From: Saccharicrinis fermentans DSM 9555 = JCM 21142
GTDB taxonomy: Bacteria > Bacteroidota > Bacteroidia > Bacteroidales > Marinilabiliaceae
Direction: 5' to 3'
DNA: 64,000 nt
Assembly: GCF_000517085.1 (NCBI RefSeq)
Contig: NZ_KI912107.1
Span: 504,425 to 568,424 of the forward strand
This document shows, piece after piece, positions 33,882 to 44,100 of this stretch. Within the stretch, counting starts at the first letter, position 1. Every line of letters starts with the position of its first letter. The position numbers and the translations under genes were made by a program. The notes under the pieces are model-generated. The model was not told the DNA's origin, did not search any database, and saw nothing but the letters and a program-made list of their open reading frames with translations.

Positions 33882-36020
33882 ATGAACCTTCATTTAATCA
33901 ATAAACTCACATGCGTGACTATCGGTATTGCGATGGTGGCCTGTAATACAAGTACTACAATGGAAAAACTTACTTATCCAAATACAAAGAAGGTAGATAC
34001 AACGGATATATATTTTGGTACGGAGGTTTCTGATCCGTATAGATGGTTAGAGGATGATATGTCGGCTGAAACAAAAGATTGGGTGGTGGAACAGAATAAG
34101 GTAACAGATGCATTCCTGGATCAGATACCTTACAGGAAAGCGATAGAAGATAGACTAACCCAAATCTGGAATTATGAAAAGATAGGTACGCCTTTTAAAA
34201 AGGCAGAATTGTTGGTTTATGCTAAAAATGATGGACTTCAAAACCAATCTATTTATTATTATAAAAAAACAACTGATGACGAAGAAAAAGTATTGATTGA
34301 TCCTAATAAGCTTTCAGAAGATGGGACTGTGTCTCTGGGATCATTTAGTATATCTGACGATGGTAGGTACTTGGGGTATACCATTTCGCGAGGAGGTTCC
34401 GATTGGCGGGAAATATTTGTGAAGGATATAGAAAGTGGTAAATTATTGGACGACCATATTCAATGGGTTAAGTTTTCTGGAATTTCCTGGTTTAAGAATG
34501 GTTTCTTTTATACGCGTTTCGATACGCCAAAAGAAGGTGATGAGCTCAAGGGAGAGAACAAAAATCCGAAAGTGTATTATCATCAGTTAGGTGATGAGGT
34601 AGTCAATGATGCCGTAATATTTGATGACCCCGCTCACCCTGATAGGATTAGCACCTGCAGTGTAACGGATGATCATCAATATCTTGTGTTATACCAAACA
34701 GAATCTACGAGTGGTAATGCTTTGTATATTAAAGACCTTACTACAGAATCGGCTGAGATTGTAAAGGTGGTGGACGATTTTGAACACGATCATCGTATTC
34801 TAGATCACTCAGATGGGGTTTTTCTGTTGTCAACGAATTATGGAGCTCCGAAGGAACGTATTGTTAAATTCTCGCTCAAGGGATTGAATAAAGATGAATG
34901 GGTTGATCTGATACCAGAGCAAAAGGATGTGTTGAGTGGTATTTCTATTGTGGGAAATAAAATAATAACCACTTATATGACGGATGCCCATGATCTTGTG
35001 AAGGTATTTAATATAAACGGAGAATATTTGTATAATGTGGATTTGCCAACCATTGGATCAGTAGATGGCTTTGTGGGTGAAAAAGATGATGAGGAGTGTT
35101 ATTTTTCTTTTAATTCCTTTGTATACCCTTCTGCTATCTACAAGTATAATGTGGTTAAAAATACAACGGAATTGTTTTGGAAGCCCGAAATTGATATTGA
35201 TTTTGACCTTTATGAAACCAAACAAGTGTTTTTTGAAAGTAAAGATGGTACTAAGGTGCCTATGTTTATTGTTTATAAAAAAGGACTCGAGCTGGATGGG
35301 AACAATCCAACCATGCTCTATGGTTATGGCGGTTTTAATATTTCGCTAACCCCATCCTTTTCAGTGAGTAGAATGGTATTGCTTGAAAATGGCGGCGTGT
35401 ATGCCATGGTGAACCTACGAGGAGGAGGTGAATATGGTAAAGAGTGGCATCAGGCTGGTACCAAACTGCAAAAACAAAATGTGTTTGATGACTGTATTGC
35501 AGCTGCTGAATATTTAATAGATAAGAAGTATACTTCGGCCGATAAGTTATCGTTAATGGGAGGCTCCAACGGTGGCTTGTTAGTTGGAGCAGTGACCAAT
35601 CAGCGGCCTGATTTATTTGAAGTATCTATTCCTGCCGTCGGCGTGATGGATATGTTACGTTATCATAAGTTTACCATTGGTAGATTTTGGGCTACGGATT
35701 ATGGTACTTCAGAAGATAGTAAAGAAATGTTTGATTATCTGTATGGATATTCGCCAGTGCATAATGTGAAGGAGGGAGTTGACTATCCTGCTATAATGGT
35801 GATGACAGCCGATCATGACGATCGAGTGGTGCCTGCCCATTCTTTTAAATATATTGCAGCTCTTCAGGACAAATACAAAGGTGACCATCCAGTAATCATT
35901 CGAATTGAGCGTAAAGCAGGTCATGGGGCAGGTAAACCAACCAGTAAGATGATTGAGGAGGCAGCGGATCTGTATTCCTTTATATTTTATCATCTGGGTG
36001 TGGAACCAATGTATAAGTAG
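33882..36020 (+). CDS. Prolyl oligopeptidase family (S9A) lipoprotein
   Basis: About 712 residues from ATG 33882 with a lipoprotein signal (IGIAMVACNTS). The mature protein starts with YPNTKKVDTTDIYFGTEVSDPYRWLEDD, followed by the seven-bladed propeller and a C-terminal alpha/beta hydrolase. Catalytic residues are Ser in GGSNGGLLVG, Asp in ADHDDRVVPAHS and His in KAGHGAGKP. It cleaves short proline-containing peptides, here in the periplasm or at the outer membrane. Full length and intact. Confidence 0.93.
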   Translation: MNLHLINKLTCVTIGIAMVACNTSTTMEKLTYPNTKKVDTTDIYFGTEVSDPYRWLEDDMSAETKDWVVEQNKVTDAFLDQIPYRKAIEDRLTQIWNYEKIGTPFKKAELLVYAKNDGLQNQSIYYYKKTTDDEEKVLIDPNKLSEDGTVSLGSFSISDDGRYLGYTISRGGSDWREIFVKDIESGKLLDDHIQWVKFSGISWFKNGFFYTRFDTPKEGDELKGENKNPKVYYHQLGDEVVNDAVIFDDPAHPDRISTCSVTDDHQYLVLYQTESTSGNALYIKDLTTESAEIVKVVDDFEHDHRILDHSDGVFLLSTNYGAPKERIVKFSLKGLNKDEWVDLIPEQKDVLSGISIVGNKIITTYMTDAHDLVKVFNINGEYLYNVDLPTIGSVDGFVGEKDDEECYFSFNSFVYPSAIYKYNVVKNTTELFWKPEIDIDFDLYETKQVFFESKDGTKVPMFIVYKKGLELDGNNPTMLYGYGGFNISLTPSFSVSRMVLLENGGVYAMVNLRGGGEYGKEWHQAGTKLQKQNVFDDCIAAAEYLIDKKYTSADKLSLMGGSNGGLLVGAVTNQRPDLFEVSIPAVGVMDMLRYHKFTIGRFWATDYGTSEDSKEMFDYLYGYSPVHNVKEGVDYPAIMVMTADHDDRVVPAHSFKYIAALQDKYKGDHPVIIRIERKAGHGAGKPTSKMIEEAADLYSFIFYHLGVEPMYK

Positions 36021-36126
36021 CTTGTGTTTTATGAGGGAATATCGAGTTATGAAACGCCATTCGTATATTGGAAGATGATTCATATTGGAGCGTTTCATGT
36101 GAGCGTTGAAAATGAAATTTAATCAT

Positions 36127-36759
36127 ATGGGTAATAGGTTCATTGTTATAGAGGGTAACATTGGCGCAGGTAAAACAACATTGGCTACAAAGTTGGCCGA
36201 CGAGATGAAGGCCAAGCTGGTGTTGGAAACTTTTGAAGATAATCCATTCCTTCCTAAGTTTTACAAAGACCAGAAACGCTATGCTTTTCCTCTTGAACTA
36301 TCCTTTTTGGCAGCACGATATCAGCAGCTGAAAAGTGATCTTAAGCAAGGGGATTTGTTTAATAGCATAATAATTGCTGATTATTATTTGATGAAATCCT
36401 TTATTTTTGCTAAAATTACGTTGTCGGATGATGAGTTCAGGCTTTATAGGCAGTTCTTTGATTTGATTCGGTCTTTCTCGGCAAAGCCAGATATACTTTT
36501 TTATATTCATCGAGAGGTGAGTGTTTTGAAAAATAATATTATGAACAGGGGGAGAGTGTATGAAAAAGATCTGGATACCGAATATTTATCATCCGTTTCT
36601 AGAGGCTATTTTAACTACTTTAAAGAAGTGAGGGATTTTCCTGTCGTTGTTGTAGATGCAACAGAGGCCGATTTCCAAAATAAAAAATATTACAGAGAAT
36701 TTGCTGAATTGTTGAACCGGAAATTTCCTTGCGGAGTAACAAATATTAAAGTTATTTGA
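36127..36759 (+). CDS. Deoxynucleoside kinase
   Basis: About 210 residues from ATG 36127 (MGNRFIVIEGNIGAGKTT); ATGs at 36106 and 36112 are also possible. P-loop GNIGAGKTT, then the dNK-family region LELSFLAARYQQL and ADYYLMKSFIFAKITL, and the LID-like arginines in NNIMNRGRVYEKDL. It phosphorylates deoxyadenosine/deoxyguanosine or deoxypyrimidines for nucleotide salvage; specificity cannot be read by eye. It is a single gene with no clear operon partner. Confidence 0.87.
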   Translation: MGNRFIVIEGNIGAGKTTLATKLADEMKAKLVLETFEDNPFLPKFYKDQKRYAFPLELSFLAARYQQLKSDLKQGDLFNSIIIADYYLMKSFIFAKITLSDDEFRLYRQFFDLIRSFSAKPDILFYIHREVSVLKNNIMNRGRVYEKDLDTEYLSSVSRGYFNYFKEVRDFPVVVVDATEADFQNKKYYREFAELLNRKFPCGVTNIKVI

Positions 36760-36849
36760 ATGTTATGTTCCGTTAAAATGGTTTTTGGTTGAACAGCTTC
36801 AAAAAAATCGATTTTATTTTGTAAATATTCGGATTTAATATTGTGGTAA

Positions 36850-36881
36850 TTGTTTTTATTTTCATAGAATATCTATATTTG
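36850..36881 (+). promoter_or_regulatory. Bacteroidota-type promoter of the TPR/OmpA-like lipoprotein
   Basis: TTG at 36850-36852 and TATATTTG at 36874-36881 with a 21-base spacer. This predicts a leader of about 90 nt before the ATG at 36978. Confidence 0.65.
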
Positions 36882-36977
36882 CAATAAATGAGAGCGAGAC
36901 TTTTATTTTTTTAAAACATTATTAAATTTGTAAAACTTATCGAAAGTTAATTGAAAACACATAATTAGGTTAATATT

Positions 36978-38699
36978 ATGAAACAATCAAGAATCAACGT
37001 TTTTGCTTCGATAGCTTTGGCAGCCATACTTGCTAGCTGTGCAGGCTTAAACAAAATGAAAAGTAAAGCAGAAGACGTAACGTATACTGTTACTCCTGAA
37101 GTATTGGAAGCACATGCTGGTAGAGTAGATGTTACTGTGAAGGTAAAAGTGCCTGAAAATTACATGGACAAAAAAGCGACTGTAGAGCTTACTCCTGTAT
37201 TAAAATACGAGGGGGGTGAAACTGCATTTGACTCAAAAACAGTTCAAGGAGAAAAGGCTGAAGGTAACAATCAGGTAATTTCCTACCTTAACGGTGGTCA
37301 GTACACTTACACAGGTTCTGTACCATATAATGAAAACATGAAAGTATCTGACCTTGTGGTTCGCATTAAAGCGACCAAAAGCGGACAGAGCATGGAGTTT
37401 GATGATGTAAAAATTGCTGAAGGTGTTATTGCTACTGCAGGTTTAGTAGAAGATAAAGGTGCAGCTGTTGCTCTTGGAAAAGATAACTTCCAACGAGTTA
37501 TTCCAGAAAGTAAAGATGCTGATATCTATTTTCTTATTCAACAAGCTGCTTTGCGTGGTACTGAATTAAGAAAAGAAGAAATCAAAGCGCTGAAAGATTA
37601 TATCAAAGAAGCTAAAGCTGCTGAGAATAAAGAATTCAAAGGCGTTTCTATATCTGCTTACGCTTCTCCTGATGGTCCTACAGACTTAAATACAACTTTG
37701 TCTGAAAAAAGACAAAAAGCTGCTAAGGGTTATTTGGCTAAAGAGTTAAGGAGAGCTAAAGTAGACGAGTCTGCTGAGGATTTCTTTGATCTAAAAAATA
37801 CACCAGAAGACTGGGAAGGATTTAAAGCTTTGATGGAAACTTCAAGCATTCAAGATAAAGAACTTATCTTAAGAGTTCTTTCTATGTATTCAGATCCTGA
37901 AGTACGTGAAAAAGAGATTAAAAATATGTCTGAGACTTACAAAGTAATCAAAGATGATATTTTACCTCAATTGCGTCGTTCTAAAGTAGCTGTTAATGTT
38001 GAAGTGATTGGAAAATCAGACGAAGAAATTTCAGAGTTAGCTTCTTCTAACCCAAGCGAGCTTAATGTAGAAGAGATTCTTTATGCTGCTACTTTAACAG
38101 AAGGATTAGATGCTAAATTAGATATCTACAAAAAAGCAGCTAAACAATTCCCTAAATGTTGGAGAGCGCAAAACGATATAGCTTACATCTTAGTGATGCA
38201 AGATAAATTAGATGACGCTAAAAGTGCTTTGGATAAAGCAAATGAGCTTTCTCCTAATAACGCTATTGTAAATAATAACCTAGGTGTGGTTGCTCTTCGT
38301 CAAGGTGATCTAGCTAAAGCAGAAGAGTATTTCGGTGCTGCTGCAGGTGCTGGTCCTGAATTAGACAATAACTTAGGTATCGTTTCTATTCATAAAGGAG
38401 ATTACGATGCTGCTATGCGTTACTTCGGAAATAGCACAAGCACAAATGCTGCGCTTGCTAAAATATTAGCAGGTAAATATGATGCTGCTCTTTCTACTTT
38501 GAATGCAAATACGCAAGAGGTTGGTTTTAAATATTACCTAAAAGCTATCGTTGGTGCACGTACTGCTGATAACGATATGGTATTTGATAGCCTACGTAAA
38601 GCTGTGGAACTTGATGCTTCTTTAAAAGCAGATGCTGCTAAAGACAAAGAGTTTGCTAAATTCATGGAAGATGCTAGCTTTAAAGCTATTATTCAGTAA
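36978..38699 (+). CDS. OmpA-like/TPR lipoprotein, probably abundant
   Basis: 573 residues. A lipoprotein signal (IALAAILASCAG, Cys about 22), a beta-rich N-terminal domain (about 35-150), then an OmpA-like segment (about 215-260, VSISAYASPDGP, LSEKRQKAAKGYLAKEL) that may contact peptidoglycan. Three to four TPR-like repeats follow (about 370-500, including WRAQNDIAYILVMQDKLDDA and NNAIVNNNLGVVALRQGDLA). Codons are strongly biased to a few forms (GCT, AAA, GAA), more so than in neighbouring genes, which with the good promoter and perfect terminator suggests high expression. It likely links the outer membrane and cell wall; the exact role is unknown. Confidence 0.75.
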   Translation: MKQSRINVFASIALAAILASCAGLNKMKSKAEDVTYTVTPEVLEAHAGRVDVTVKVKVPENYMDKKATVELTPVLKYEGGETAFDSKTVQGEKAEGNNQVISYLNGGQYTYTGSVPYNENMKVSDLVVRIKATKSGQSMEFDDVKIAEGVIATAGLVEDKGAAVALGKDNFQRVIPESKDADIYFLIQQAALRGTELRKEEIKALKDYIKEAKAAENKEFKGVSISAYASPDGPTDLNTTLSEKRQKAAKGYLAKELRRAKVDESAEDFFDLKNTPEDWEGFKALMETSSIQDKELILRVLSMYSDPEVREKEIKNMSETYKVIKDDILPQLRRSKVAVNVEVIGKSDEEISELASSNPSELNVEEILYAATLTEGLDAKLDIYKKAAKQFPKCWRAQNDIAYILVMQDKLDDAKSALDKANELSPNNAIVNNNLGVVALRQGDLAKAEEYFGAAAGAGPELDNNLGIVSIHKGDYDAAMRYFGNSTSTNAALAKILAGKYDAALSTLNANTQEVGFKYYLKAIVGARTADNDMVFDSLRKAVELDASLKADAAKDKEFAKFMEDASFKAIIQ

Positions 38700-38720
38700 T
38701 TAATAGTTACCAAATATATA

Positions 38721-38753
38721 AAAGGCCGATCTGTACAGATCGGCCTTTTTTTT
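38721..38753 (+). terminator. Intrinsic terminator, perfect palindrome
   Basis: AAAGGCCGATCTG pairs with CAGATCGGCCTTT around a minimal TA centre and is followed by a run of eight Ts. It terminates the lipoprotein gene. The interval 38754-38969 holds nothing else I can name. Confidence 0.9.
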
Positions 38754-38969
38754 CATATCCGAAAGTTGTTTACTACAAATGAGTTTTCGAAAATTCCATA
38801 ACTGATAATCAGCTACATACAAAATTAAGCTATCAGAAAAAAGTCCGATTTTGCCAAAAAAAAGGCTGAAATTTGTTAAAAACGCTCAAGATGGGTTAAC
38901 CTCGAACCTTTAGCTTCATTTAACCTCATATATGCGTTAGAAAATTGAGGACTATGTTTTTATAACACC

Positions 38970-39506
38970 TTAAACCATACCTCTCATTTGTTTGGTAGCT
39001 TCCCAGAGTACGATTCCGGCACTTACACTAATGTTTAAGGAATGCTTAGTCCCAAATTGTGGAATCTCGATACAGCCGTCTGAACTATCAATAACCGTTT
39101 GCTGTACACCTTTTACCTCGTTGCCAAAAACCAAGGCGATCTTTTCGTTGATGGCAGGTTTGAAATCAATCAATGATGTACTTCCCTCTGCTTGCTCTAC
39201 GCAATATACTTTGTAGCCTTGTTTCTGTAAGGCAATAACAGCAGTGAGGGTGTTTTCGTGGTAACTCCAGGTCATTGAGTCTTCGGCTCCAAGTGCAGTT
39301 TTGTGTATATCGTTGTGGGGCGGTGTTGGGGTGATGCCACATAGATATATTTCTTCCAGACAAAGCGCGTCGGAAGTTCTGAAAACGGATCCTACGTTAT
39401 TGAGGCTTCTCACATTATCTAATAAGGCGATAATGGGTGTTTTTGCACTTGCTTTGAACTCTTCTACACTTAATCTGTTTAATTCTTTGTTTCGCAGTTT
39501 TCTCAT
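38970..39506 (-). CDS. TrmH/SpoU family RNA methyltransferase
   Basis: 178 residues with the three SPOUT motifs: LDNVRSLNNVGSVFRTSDAL (motif 1), ALVFGNEVKGVQQ (motif 2) and EIPQFGTKHSLNISVSAG (motif 3). It methylates a ribose 2'-OH in tRNA or rRNA using SAM; the substrate is not evident. It lacks the N-terminal substrate-binding domain of larger RlmB-like enzymes, which fits a TrmL-like or small TrmH form. Encoded alone on the minus strand, divergent from sucC. Confidence 0.88.
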   Translation of the reverse strand: MRKLRNKELNRLSVEEFKASAKTPIIALLDNVRSLNNVGSVFRTSDALCLEEIYLCGITPTPPHNDIHKTALGAEDSMTWSYHENTLTAVIALQKQGYKVYCVEQAEGSTSLIDFKPAINEKIALVFGNEVKGVQQTVIDSSDGCIEIPQFGTKHSLNISVSAGIVLWEATKQMRGMV

Positions 39507-39632
39507 ATAATGATCATTTGAACTGCAAAAATAAACATTTTGATGGTTTTATTTGTGCATCCAAAATTGTACATTACACTAGAATTAAAAGATTGTAATT
39601 ATATATCTAAGCTTTTTTAAATTAAATCTACC

Positions 39633-40823
39633 ATGAATATACACGAATATCAAGGTCAGGAGATCCTTAAACGATATGGCGTTCGCGTTTCTGAAGGAAT
39701 TGTTGCAGATAACCCGGATGATGCAGTGAAGGCAGCCAAAAGATTAAGCCAAAAAACAGGAACCGGCATATGGGTAGTAAAAGCCCAAATTCATGCGGGT
39801 GGACGAGGAAAAGGTGGTGGCGTAAAGGTGGCTAAATCATTGGAGGAGGTTCGAGACCTTACAAAACAAATTTTAGGTATGCAGTTGGTGACTCACCAGA
39901 CCGGGCCTGAAGGTAAAAGGGTTAATAAGGTGCTGATTGCGCAAAATGTTTTTTATCCAGGTGAATCTGAGCCTGAAGAGTATTACATGAGTGTATTGTT
40001 AGATAGAGATTCGGGACGTAATATTATTATGTATTCTACTGAAGGAGGCATGGATATTGAAAAGGTAGCTGCTGAAACACCTCATTTAATTTATAAGGAG
40101 GAGGTGGATCCTGCTACAGGTATATTGCCGTTTCAGGCACGTAGAATTGCCTTTAACCTGGGATTGTCAGGTACTGCTTTTAAGGAAATGACCAAGTTTG
40201 TGCCTGCCCTTTATAAAGCCTATGAAGGTGCTGATGCATCCTTGGTGGAGATAAATCCGGTATTAAAGACCTCTGATAATTTGATTATGGCCATTGATGC
40301 CAAATTAGATATAGATGATAATGCCTTGTACCGTCACGCTGATATAGCAGAAATGCGTGATCTTAGCGAAGAGGATCCTGCTGAAATAGAAGCCTCAAAG
40401 CATAGTCTTAATTTCGTTAAGTTAGACGGAAATGTGGGCTGTATGGTGAACGGGGCAGGTCTTGCTATGGCTACGATGGATATTATAAAGTTGTCGGGAG
40501 GAGAGCCGGCTAACTTCCTTGATGTAGGTGGTGGTGCCAATGCGCAAACCGTGGAGGCTGGTCTGAAGATCATATTGTCTGATCCTAATGTAAATGCCAT
40601 TCTTATTAATATTTTTGGAGGAATTGTACGTTGTGACAGAGTGGCTAATGGTGTTGTGGAAGCATATAAGAAGATTGGAGAGATAAAAGTGCCCATTATT
40701 GTTCGATTACAAGGAACAAATGCCGAAGGTGGTAAAAAAATAATTGATGAATCTGGCTTGAAAGTTTATTCGGCCATTACGTTAAAAGAGGCTTCTGATT
40801 TGGTTCAGGAGTTGGTGGCTTAG
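39633..40823 (+). CDS. sucC: Succinyl-CoA ligase (ADP-forming) beta subunit
   Basis: 396 residues: an ATP-grasp domain ([42 protein letters not shown]) and a CoA-ligase domain with [20 protein letters not shown] and [18 protein letters not shown]. It forms the beta half of the TCA-cycle enzyme converting succinyl-CoA to succinate with ATP synthesis. No sucD is adjacent, which is common in Bacteroidota. It is convergent with the epimerase gene, with a strong hairpin between. Confidence 0.95.
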   Translation: MNIHEYQGQEILKRYGVRVSEGIVADNPDDAVKAAKRLSQKTGTGIWVVKAQIHAGGRGKGGGVKVAKSLEEVRDLTKQILGMQLVTHQTGPEGKRVNKVLIAQNVFYPGESEPEEYYMSVLLDRDSGRNIIMYSTEGGMDIEKVAAETPHLIYKEEVDPATGILPFQARRIAFNLGLSGTAFKEMTKFVPALYKAYEGADASLVEINPVLKTSDNLIMAIDAKLDIDDNALYRHADIAEMRDLSEEDPAEIEASKHSLNFVKLDGNVGCMVNGAGLAMATMDIIKLSGGEPANFLDVGGGANAQTVEAGLKIILSDPNVNAILINIFGGIVRCDRVANGVVEAYKKIGEIKVPIIVRLQGTNAEGGKKIIDESGLKVYSAITLKEASDLVQELVA

Positions 40824-40833
40824 GAGAAAAAAT

Positions 40834-40873
40834 ATCGTGATCAGTCATCGATTGTCTGATGACTGATCATGAT
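40834..40873. terminator. Strong hairpin between convergent sucC and epimerase genes
   Basis: A 16-bp stem (ATCGTGATCAGTCATC with GATGACTGATCATGAT, one G-U pair) and an 8-base loop. It lacks a clear T-run on either side (AATAATATAATGAC follows), so it may act as a bidirectional transcript end or RNA-stabilising structure and not as a classical terminator. Confidence 0.6.
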
Positions 40874-40884
40874 AATATAATGAC

Positions 40885-41859
40885 TTATTTTTTAAGCTGA
40901 ATAGGACAGGTTAAATACCATTCCTTGAATGCTGTCAATCCTTCTTTTAAAGAAGTCTTAGGTTCATAGCCTATCATTCGTTGTGCTTTGCTGATATCTG
41001 CAAAGGTAATATCTACATCACCAGGTTGCATTGGTAGTTGTTCTATTGTAAGTTTCTGATTGGTTACTTCTGCAATGGTCTTGATTAGATCGATAAGTTT
41101 TACAGGAGAGTTATTGCCCAGATTCATATTTTCAAATACCCCGTCGCGACTGTTAATATATTCTATCGATTTAATAATTCCAGAAACAATATCCTGCACA
41201 AAGGTATAATCCCTAGCTGTAGATCCATCGCCGTACATGGGAATGGCTTGTCCCTCATAAAGCAAACGTGTGAATTTGTTAATGGCCAAGTCTGGACGTT
41301 GGCGAGGACCAAAAACAGTAAAAAATCTGACGTTAATAAAATCTAAACCATAAAGGTGGTGATAAGAATGATTTAAAAGTTCGCATGATTTTTTAGAAAA
41401 TGCATAGGGCGAAATAGGTTTGGATACATCCAATTCCTCGTTCCAGGGTGTGTCAGGTATATTACCATATACAGATGATGAACTGGCAAATATCATTTTT
41501 TTTGAGGCCGTGTCTTTCATTAGGTCTAGCAGACACCGTGTAGCACTAATATTGTTATCGATATAACTTTGTGGATTTTCAATAGAAGGGCGAACACCTG
41601 CTTTGGCAGCAAGATGGACGATACAGTCGAATTTCTCTTCTAATTTTTGCCGAACTGATGTTTCATCACATAAGTCCAACTCATGAAAGGTGAAATTCGG
41701 ATGTGACGAAACTTGGGATAAATTGGCTTCTTTTAATTTTCGATCATAATAGGGATCAAAATTATCTACCCCCACAACCTGATAGCCTTGGGCTAAAAGA
41801 GCTTCGGTTAAGTGTGAGCCGATAAAACCGGCACTACCGGTAACTAATATTTTATGCAT
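40885..41859 (-). CDS. NAD-dependent nucleotide-sugar epimerase (UDP-glucuronate 4-epimerase-like)
   Basis: 324 residues of the extended short-chain dehydrogenase family: TGSAGFIGSHLTEALL (NAD binding), SSSSVYGN and YAFSKKSCE (the catalytic Tyr-x3-Lys appears as Y-A-F-S-K), and FTVFGPRQRPDLAI. The DPYYDRKLKEANL stretch after the second strand is typical of UDP-glucuronate/galacturonate 4-epimerases. It probably supplies an acidic or galacto-configured nucleotide sugar for surface polysaccharide. It is divergent from lepA. Confidence 0.88.
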   Translation of the reverse strand: MHKILVTGSAGFIGSHLTEALLAQGYQVVGVDNFDPYYDRKLKEANLSQVSSHPNFTFHELDLCDETSVRQKLEEKFDCIVHLAAKAGVRPSIENPQSYIDNNISATRCLLDLMKDTASKKMIFASSSSVYGNIPDTPWNEELDVSKPISPYAFSKKSCELLNHSYHHLYGLDFINVRFFTVFGPRQRPDLAINKFTRLLYEGQAIPMYGDGSTARDYTFVQDIVSGIIKSIEYINSRDGVFENMNLGNNSPVKLIDLIKTIAEVTNQKLTIEQLPMQPGDVDITFADISKAQRMIGYEPKTSLKEGLTAFKEWYLTCPIQLKK

Positions 41860-42067
41860 GAATCATATCTTTTGTACAAAGATATACATATCTGTTGTTG
41901 TCCGAATATTTTTACGAATAAAGTGGCTATATTTTAAAGTTAAAATTATAATGAGATAAAAATGAATTTTATTTAGAATGATTTGAATATCTTTGGAAAT
42001 TCAAATCTAAGGCAATTGTCCTTTGTATGACGACAGATTAATTTTACGAGTACGGGAATAACAAATT

Positions 42068-43855
42068 ATGAAGAATATAAGAAACTTTTGTATTATTGCT
42101 CATATCGACCATGGTAAGAGTACTTTGGCGGATAGATTATTGGAATTTACTTCTACTGTTTCAGAGCGTGATGCTCAGGAACAAGTATTGGACGATATGG
42201 ACATTGAACGGGAGAGGGGCATTACCATTAAAAGCCATGCTATTCAAATGGATTATGAAGTAGATGGTGAAAAATACGTGCTTAATTTGATTGATACCCC
42301 AGGACACGTTGATTTTTCATATGAAGTATCACGGTCTATCGCCGCATGTGAGGGAGCATTGCTTATTGTTGATTCCACACAGGGTATTCAGGCCCAAACA
42401 ATATCTAATTTGTACCAGGCCATTGAGCACGATTTGCACATTATACCCGTCATGAATAAGATGGATCTGCCCAATGCGATGCCTGATGAGGTGGAAGATC
42501 AAATCATCGACTTAATTGGCGGCAAGCGCGAAGATATTATTAGAGCGAGTGGAAAAACAGGACAGGGAGTAGAAGATATATTACAAGCCATTGTTGATAA
42601 GGTTCCGGCTCCGGTTGGTGATCCAAAGCAAGCATTACAGTGTCTTATCTTTGATTCTGTATTTAACTCCTTTCGAGGTATAATCGCTTATTTTAAGGTG
42701 GTGAATGGTGAAATTCACAAAGGGGACTTGGTGAAGTTTATGGCCACTGGAAAAGAATATAATGCGGATGAGATTGGTGTGCTTCGTTTGGATATGGAGC
42801 CGAGGAAAGTGCTTAGTACAGGAGATGTAGGTTATATAATATCTGGAATTAAAACAAGTAAAGAGGTAAAGGTAGGTGATACTATTACGCATGTTAAAGG
42901 TGCTTGTGAGAATCGAATTGAAGGCTTTGAAGAGGTGAAACCTATGGTTTTTGCTGGTGTTTATCCTATTGAGAGTGACGATTATGAAGATTTACGTGCT
43001 TCCATGGAAAAACTACAGCTTAATGATGCATCACTCACCTTTGAACCAGAATCCTCGGCTGCATTGGGATTTGGCTTCCGTTGCGGATTCCTGGGTATGC
43101 TTCATATGGAAATTATACAGGAACGTCTGGATAGAGAGTTTGATATGAACGTGATTACAACCGTACCTAACGTTCCGTATATCGTTCATACCAAAAAAGG
43201 TGAAAGGATGGAGGTGCATAACCCTTCAGGGCTTCCGGAGCCAACAGTTGTGGACCGCATAGATGAACCTTATATTCATGCTCAAATCATCACTAAATCG
43301 GAGTTTATAGGACAGATCATGACCTTGTGTTTGGCCAAACGAGGGGAGCTGGTGAAGCAGGATTACCTGACCTCCGATAGGGTTGAGCTAAGTTATAATA
43401 TGCCTTTGGCCGAAATTGTATTTGATTTTTACGATAAGTTGAAAAGTATTTCGAAAGGTTATGCATCCTTCGATTATTATTCAACAGGATTTAAACAGGC
43501 CAAATTAATTAAGCTGGATATTCTTTTGAATGGAGAAAGTGTGGATGCATTATCCACCCTTATTCATTTTGATAATGCCTATACCTTAGGACGTAGAATG
43601 TGTGAAAAACTGAAGGAACTAATACCTCGCCAACAATTTGATATTGCTATACAGGCTGCTATTGGAACTAAAATTATAGCCCGTGAAACAGTAAAGGCAG
43701 TTCGTAAAGATGTGACAGCAAAATGTTATGGTGGTGATATCAGTAGAAAACGGAAGTTGCTGGAGAAACAGAAAAAAGGTAAGAAACGAATGAAGCAAGT
43801 GGGAAATGTTGAAGTGCCACAGAAAGCCTTCTTAGCTGTGCTGAAACTGGATTAG
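42068..43855 (+). CDS. lepA: Elongation factor 4 (LepA)
   Basis: 595 residues, normal length. GTPase motifs [36 protein letters not shown] and NKMDLPNA; then the domain II/III region and the LepA-specific C-terminal domain ending [19 protein letters not shown]. It acts on ribosomes, promoting back-translocation or initiation under stress. A TATCTTTG -7-like element lies at 41988-41995 without a good -33 match. The left end of the IS256 element lies only 24 bp after the stop, so the native terminator may be displaced. Confidence 0.97.
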   Translation: MKNIRNFCIIAHIDHGKSTLADRLLEFTSTVSERDAQEQVLDDMDIERERGITIKSHAIQMDYEVDGEKYVLNLIDTPGHVDFSYEVSRSIAACEGALLIVDSTQGIQAQTISNLYQAIEHDLHIIPVMNKMDLPNAMPDEVEDQIIDLIGGKREDIIRASGKTGQGVEDILQAIVDKVPAPVGDPKQALQCLIFDSVFNSFRGIIAYFKVVNGEIHKGDLVKFMATGKEYNADEIGVLRLDMEPRKVLSTGDVGYIISGIKTSKEVKVGDTITHVKGACENRIEGFEEVKPMVFAGVYPIESDDYEDLRASMEKLQLNDASLTFEPESSAALGFGFRCGFLGMLHMEIIQERLDREFDMNVITTVPNVPYIVHTKKGERMEVHNPSGLPEPTVVDRIDEPYIHAQIITKSEFIGQIMTLCLAKRGELVKQDYLTSDRVELSYNMPLAEIVFDFYDKLKSISKGYASFDYYSTGFKQAKLIKLDILLNGESVDALSTLIHFDNAYTLGRRMCEKLKELIPRQQFDIAIQAAIGTKIIARETVKAVRKDVTAKCYGGDISRKRKLLEKQKKGKKRMKQVGNVEVPQKAFLAVLKLD

Positions 43856-43998
43856 GATTGGAATTTTAATAGGATATAGGGACTTTGGTCGTGGACTAAA
43901 GGGGAATGTTAGCTGAACTCTGTCCTGTTGTTTTTTTACGATTTCAAATTAACTCATTATTTTTCTTTTAACCAATTTCTAAAAGCTTCATCGGGGAG

Positions 43999-44065
43999 CT
44001 TATGATTTTTGCCAAGGGCGGCTGAGGTACGAAGCCGTTTATATACCCTTGGCAGAACTCATAAG
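43999..44065. other. 67-nt hairpin inside the IS256 element
   Basis: CTTATGA...TGCCAAGGG...GGCT pairs with AGCC...CCCTTGGCA...TCATAAG, with small internal loops and a nine-base apex. It lies downstream of the transposase stop, so it could end or protect the transposase mRNA or block read-through from lepA. There is no T-run. Confidence 0.6.
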
Positions 44066-44100
44066 CGGACCTACCTTCGCTTTTATAATTTGGTGTGTGC